Origin: an uncultured Algimonas sp.
GTDB taxonomy: Bacteria; Pseudomonadota; Alphaproteobacteria; Caulobacterales; Maricaulaceae
DNA: 64,000 nucleotides
Direction of reading: 5' to 3'
Assembly (NCBI RefSeq): GCF_947498175.1
Contig: NZ_CANMJB010000004.1
Span: 62,001 to 126,000, forward strand
In this document: one piece after another, positions 61,002-64,000 of the stretch
Layout: the number at the start of each line of letters is the position of its first letter
Numbering within the stretch: the stretch's first letter is position 1
Notes under the pieces: model-generated
Seen by the model: the letters and a program-made list of their open reading frames with translations, nothing else
Databases searched by the model: none
What the model was told of the DNA's origin: nothing
Made by a program: the position numbers and the translations under genes

Positions 61002-61940
61002 TCAATAACCGGCTTCCGGATCCACAACGAGGTCCGGTCTGCGCCCGTCTTCGAGCGCACGGTAGGCCGCGACGAAGGCTGCGGCCGTGTCGTCGGGCAA
61101 GGTCAGGCCCGACACGTGCGGCGTGATGGTGATGCCCGGATGATCCCAGAGCGGGCTGCCGGGCGGCAGGGGTTCGGTCGGCACCACATCCAGCACGGCA
61201 TGGCGCAATCGCCCGGCAGCCAGCGCGGCCGTCACCGCGTCGATATCGGCCGTTGCGCCGCGCCCGACATTCACGAACAACGCGCTGTCAAGACGGTCGA
61301 AAACGCGCGCGTCGATGCGGCCTTGCGTCTCCGGCGTCAGCGGCAAGGCGCCGACGACCAAATCGGCTTCCTGCCTCTTAGGGAGGGCGTCCATCGCGAC
61401 GACCTGCGCGAACGGATCGCGCGCCCGTCCGCTGCGGCTGGCCCCGGTGCAGTTCACACCGAGCGCGCCGATCACCAGCGCCACGCCGGACCCGATCCCG
61501 CCCGTGCCGAGGATCAGCGCCGTCTTGCCGTCGATCAGGTCCGGGGTTCCGGCCGCCACGTCCCAGTCATGGTCGCGCTGCAGCCGCCGCCGCACCGCGT
61601 GTCTTTGCGCGTCGGCCAGCAGGTAGGACAGCACATATTCCCCGATCTGCCGCCCCATCCGACCGACGGTCCGAGTGATGAGCGCAGGTGGCGTCGAAGC
61701 CGTGTCGGACAAGGCGCCCAGCATGCCGTTCGCACCCGCCCCGCTGATGTGGATCCAGTCGGCGGAACCGTAATCGGCGATCGCCTCACCGGGCGCGAAC
61801 CCGATCACGGCGTAGGGCGCATCCGGTGCCGGTCCGCCGATCCGCACATCGAGAGTGGGCAGGGCGGGCGAAAGATGCGCGGCGATATCGTTCGCATCCT
61901 CGCCCAAGATGACGACGGAGCCGGGCGGCGCTATGTTCAT
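61002..61940 (-). CDS. D-2-hydroxyacid dehydrogenase
   Basis: 312 residues. NAD(P) site 'ALILGTGGIGSGVALVIGALG' (GxGxxG), substrate Arg in 'ALFVNVGRGATADI', acid in 'LDVVPTEPLPPGSPLWDHP' and catalytic His in 'ITITPHVSG'. Resembles GhrA-type glyoxylate/hydroxypyruvate reductases. Only one base separates it from the upstream ligase stop, so they are co-transcribed. The substrate in this context is unclear. Confidence 0.9.
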   Translation of the reverse strand: MNIAPPGSVVILGEDANDIAAHLSPALPTLDVRIGGPAPDAPYAVIGFAPGEAIADYGSADWIHISGAGANGMLGALSDTASTPPALITRTVGRMGRQIGEYVLSYLLADAQRHAVRRRLQRDHDWDVAAGTPDLIDGKTALILGTGGIGSGVALVIGALGVNCTGASRSGRARDPFAQVVAMDALPKRQEADLVVGALPLTPETQGRIDARVFDRLDSALFVNVGRGATADIDAVTAALAAGRLRHAVLDVVPTEPLPPGSPLWDHPGITITPHVSGLTLPDDTAAAFVAAYRALEDGRRPDLVVDPEAGY

Positions 61941-61941
61941 T

Positions 61942-63606
61942 CTATCGGTCTCTCACCTGCGCGCGCATGGCTTTCTTGTCGATCTTGCCGACGGGTGTCA
62001 GCGGGATCGCGTCCACGACATGGATATGTTTCGGCACCTTGTAGGGGGCCATGTTGGCGCGGATCCAGTCGCGGATGCGGTCTTTCGCATCACGGTCTGA
62101 GCCCGCGCTGTCCGGGGCGCGCTGCACGAAGAGGTGCACGATATCGTTGCCGGGACGCGCTTCGTCCGGTGCGCCGACAACGGCGCTCTCGGCCACGTCC
62201 GGATGCGCCTTCAGCTTGTCCTCGACTTCCACGGAGAACACCTTGAACCCCCCGACGACCAGCATGTCCTTGGCGCGGTCGCACAGGAAGACGTACCCGT
62301 CCGCGTCCAGATATCCGACATCGCCGGTGAACATGTAGCGCCGCCCCTCGATCTCGCGCAGGGCTCGCGCGCTCTCGCCGGGCAGGCCGAGATAGCCGCG
62401 CATCACCTGCGGTCCGGCGGTGACGATCTCGCCCGGTTCGCCGGCCGGCATCTCGGTCGTGCCGGTTTCGACATCCATGATCTTCAGGTCGGTTCCGGGC
62501 ATGGGCACGCCGATGCTGCCCAGCTTGTAGCGGCTGACGGGATGGGCGATGTGGCAAGGGCCGGTTTCGGTCATGCCGAATACGTCGGCGATCTTGTTCG
62601 CGCCGATCACCGCGGACAGTTTGTCATACGTCGTGCGGGTCAGCGGCGCGGCGCCGGATTTCGCCACTTTCAATCGCGACCAATCCACTTGCGCAAAGCC
62701 CGGATGGGCCAGCAGCATGTCGTAGAGCGCAGGCACGCCCGCCAGGATCGTCGGCGGATGAGCCCGCATCATGTCCACGAAATGATCCACGTCGCGCGGA
62801 TCGGGCAACAGGAACAATTCCGCGCCGTGGATCACGGCGCTGCAGATCATCGACAGACCCGCAATATGGAAGAAGGGAAAGGCGGAGGCGTAGCGCTCCG
62901 CATAGGCTTCCAGATCCGGGTCGAGCGCGGCGACCATGCGCGGATTGTGCATCACGTTGCGATGGCTCAACTCCGCGCCTTTGGGCCGGCCGGTCGTCCC
63001 GCCCGTATACTGGATCATGAAGGTGTCGTGCGGGTCGACATCGACCTGGGCGAAGGTGTCCGGCGCCTCCGCCGTCAGATTCTGCCACGTATGGCCGTCC
63101 ACGCCCGCCAGGTCCATCGGCGCAATGTCCGGCGCGCCTAGCGTGTCGCCCGCCCCGACGCTGATGAGGTGCTCCAGACCGTCCGGCACATGTGGCATGG
63201 CGGCCAAGGCAGGCGCGAAGTCCGACAGGGTGACCAGCAGCGAGATGCCCGCATCGTCGATCTGGTGGGCCAGCTCCGGCGGAGCCAGCAAAGGCGACAC
63301 GCCAGATCCGATCGCGCCCAGCTTCGACAGGGCGGCGACAGCGACAGCGTATTGCGGAATGTTGGGCATGTGCAGCCCGACCACATCCCCGCGCCCCACG
63401 CCCAGTCCGGCCAGTACATTGGCGAAGCGGTTGGCCAGCCGGTCCAGCTTGCCATAGGTCGTCGCGGACTGCATGAAGCGCAGAGCCACGGCGTCCGGAT
63501 TGTTGCGGGCATGGCGTTCGACATAGCCGCCGAAGGGCAGGTCCTGGAAGTCGGGCGGCACCGCGCCCAACGCCTCGTGAACTTTCAACCAAGCCCGCTC
63601 CGCCAT
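61942..63606 (-). CDS. Long-chain acyl-CoA ligase (AMP-binding)
   Basis: 554 residues from ATG 63606, preferred over GTG 63612 because GGGAG lies seven bases before the ATG. P-loop-like 'IQYTGGTTGRPKGAELSHRN', 'AAPLTRTTYDKLSAVI', 'GMTETGPCHIAHPVS', 'YMFTGDVGYLDADGYVFLCDRAKDM' and the catalytic Lys in 'LTPVGKIDKKAMR' are all present. Activates fatty or related carboxylic acids to CoA esters. First gene of the row that leads to AlkB, suggesting handling of alkane- or fatty-acid-derived substrates. Confidence 0.93.
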   Translation of the reverse strand: MAERAWLKVHEALGAVPPDFQDLPFGGYVERHARNNPDAVALRFMQSATTYGKLDRLANRFANVLAGLGVGRGDVVGLHMPNIPQYAVAVAALSKLGAIGSGVSPLLAPPELAHQIDDAGISLLVTLSDFAPALAAMPHVPDGLEHLISVGAGDTLGAPDIAPMDLAGVDGHTWQNLTAEAPDTFAQVDVDPHDTFMIQYTGGTTGRPKGAELSHRNVMHNPRMVAALDPDLEAYAERYASAFPFFHIAGLSMICSAVIHGAELFLLPDPRDVDHFVDMMRAHPPTILAGVPALYDMLLAHPGFAQVDWSRLKVAKSGAAPLTRTTYDKLSAVIGANKIADVFGMTETGPCHIAHPVSRYKLGSIGVPMPGTDLKIMDVETGTTEMPAGEPGEIVTAGPQVMRGYLGLPGESARALREIEGRRYMFTGDVGYLDADGYVFLCDRAKDMLVVGGFKVFSVEVEDKLKAHPDVAESAVVGAPDEARPGNDIVHLFVQRAPDSAGSDRDAKDRIRDWIRANMAPYKVPKHIHVVDAIPLTPVGKIDKKAMRAQVRDR

Positions 63607-63798
63607 CTCCACTCTCCCACGATCACCGGGCCGTTATCGGCCTCTCGGATATGAGGATTGCCAGTGCGGGCGGGGCGAGGGCAAGGACAATCGGTGCAGA
63701 TGGGTATGGCTATCTGTAGGGTGATGCGTAGAGATAGAAAAGCGTTGTCTTCCATCAGTTCGTTTCGATAACGCTATGTGACAAAAGGCTTAAGAGAA

Positions 63799-63999
63799 TT
63801 AGATTTCCAGATAATGGTCACAGAAATGGGACAAGCTCTGTTCCACAAGATCTATAACACTTTTCCGGCTGCTGACTTTGCTTGCAACACCAATTGGGCA
63901 ATACTGTAACTCAACGTATTGAACCGTATCCTTATCGTTGTTTATTAGCCGGTTTTTTGACAATTCGCCATTTGAAACATCCTGCATAGCATCAAATAG
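63799..63999 (-). CDS. AT-rich partial gene cut by the right edge
   Basis: The frame is open to the window edge, so only the C-terminal ~66 residues are visible ('NGELSKNRLINNDKDTVQYVELQYCPIG...'). Composition is strikingly AT-rich (Asn, Lys, Ser, Ile codons) against the ~64% GC background, typical of acquired DNA. No family recognised. The region 63613-63798 before it has no gene; AT content rises from about 63700. Confidence 0.5.
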   Translation of the reverse strand, partial: LFDAMQDVSNGELSKNRLINNDKDTVQYVELQYCPIGVASKVSSRKSVIDLVEQSLSHFCDHYLEI

Positions 64000-64000
64000 T

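Overview
The window looks like chromosomal DNA from a high-GC alphaproteobacterium. Supporting markers are DUF4167 next to prmC, a DUF6481 protein, DUF1178 in a comF-grxC-nitrilase row, an NDUFAF5-like methyltransferase, a DUF1523 protein and GtrA/GtrB-type sugar transfer genes. The metabolism (isovaleryl-CoA dehydrogenase, alpha-methylacyl-CoA racemase, AlkB hydroxylase, acyl-CoA ligase, TonB receptor) fits an aerobic heterotroph of the Caulobacterales/Maricaulales (Hyphomonadaceae-like) type. That placement is inference; there is no rRNA gene here, and I recognise no tRNA gene.

Layout. 1-7.7 kb: a minus-strand row of a coiled-coil protein, an unknown protein, an AAA+ ATPase, a DUF6638-like protein, a small membrane protein and a DUF1523 protein. 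It is broken once by a plus-strand GIY-YIG nuclease gene bracketed by four REP-like palindromes. 7.9-18.5 kb: a HAMP-only receptor relic, YgfZ-like protein, a membrane-anchored ribbon-helix-helix protein, GNAT, Tag, a three-gene glycosyltransferase operon, a KAS III-like synthase, RidA, nitroreductase, CIA30 protein and thioesterase. 18.5-21.2 kb: isovaleryl-CoA dehydrogenase, REP clusters, and about 500 bases rich in perfect hairpins with no convincing gene. 21.2-25.8 kb: DUF4167, prmC, hydrolase, glycosyltransferase and infC with an ATC start. 25.8-31.8 kb: a block between infC and rpmI-rplT holding a DUF2946-like protein, a TonB receptor, an exported isonitrile-hydratase-like enzyme and a 2.2-kb IS1-like element with passenger genes and a structured leader. 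31.8-36.5 kb: rpmI, rplT, a metallopeptidase-like protein, ffh, rpsP. 36.6-45.2 kb: nitroreductase, acyl-CoA enzymes, formyl-THF cyclo-ligase, comF, grxC, nitrilase, DUF1178, aldehyde dehydrogenase. 45.4-59 kb: FAD oxidoreductase, putA, PPK2, YceI, ABC-F ATPase, MscK-like channel, DEAD-box helicase. 59.2-63.6 kb: acyl-CoA ligase, hydroxyacid dehydrogenase, AlkB and DUF1993. The last 350 bases are AT-rich and end in a gene cut by the window edge.

The genome is compact: many neighbours overlap by 4 bases and several convergent pairs share stop-codon bases. Against that, at least four families of palindromic dispersed repeats occur, one of them inside the putA reading frame. The parts most worth following up are the AAA+ cluster with its nuclease/REP insertion, the TonB receptor plus isonitrile-hydratase pair, the IS element with its leader RNA, the membrane-anchored RHH protein and the hairpin-rich region at 20.2-20.8 kb.
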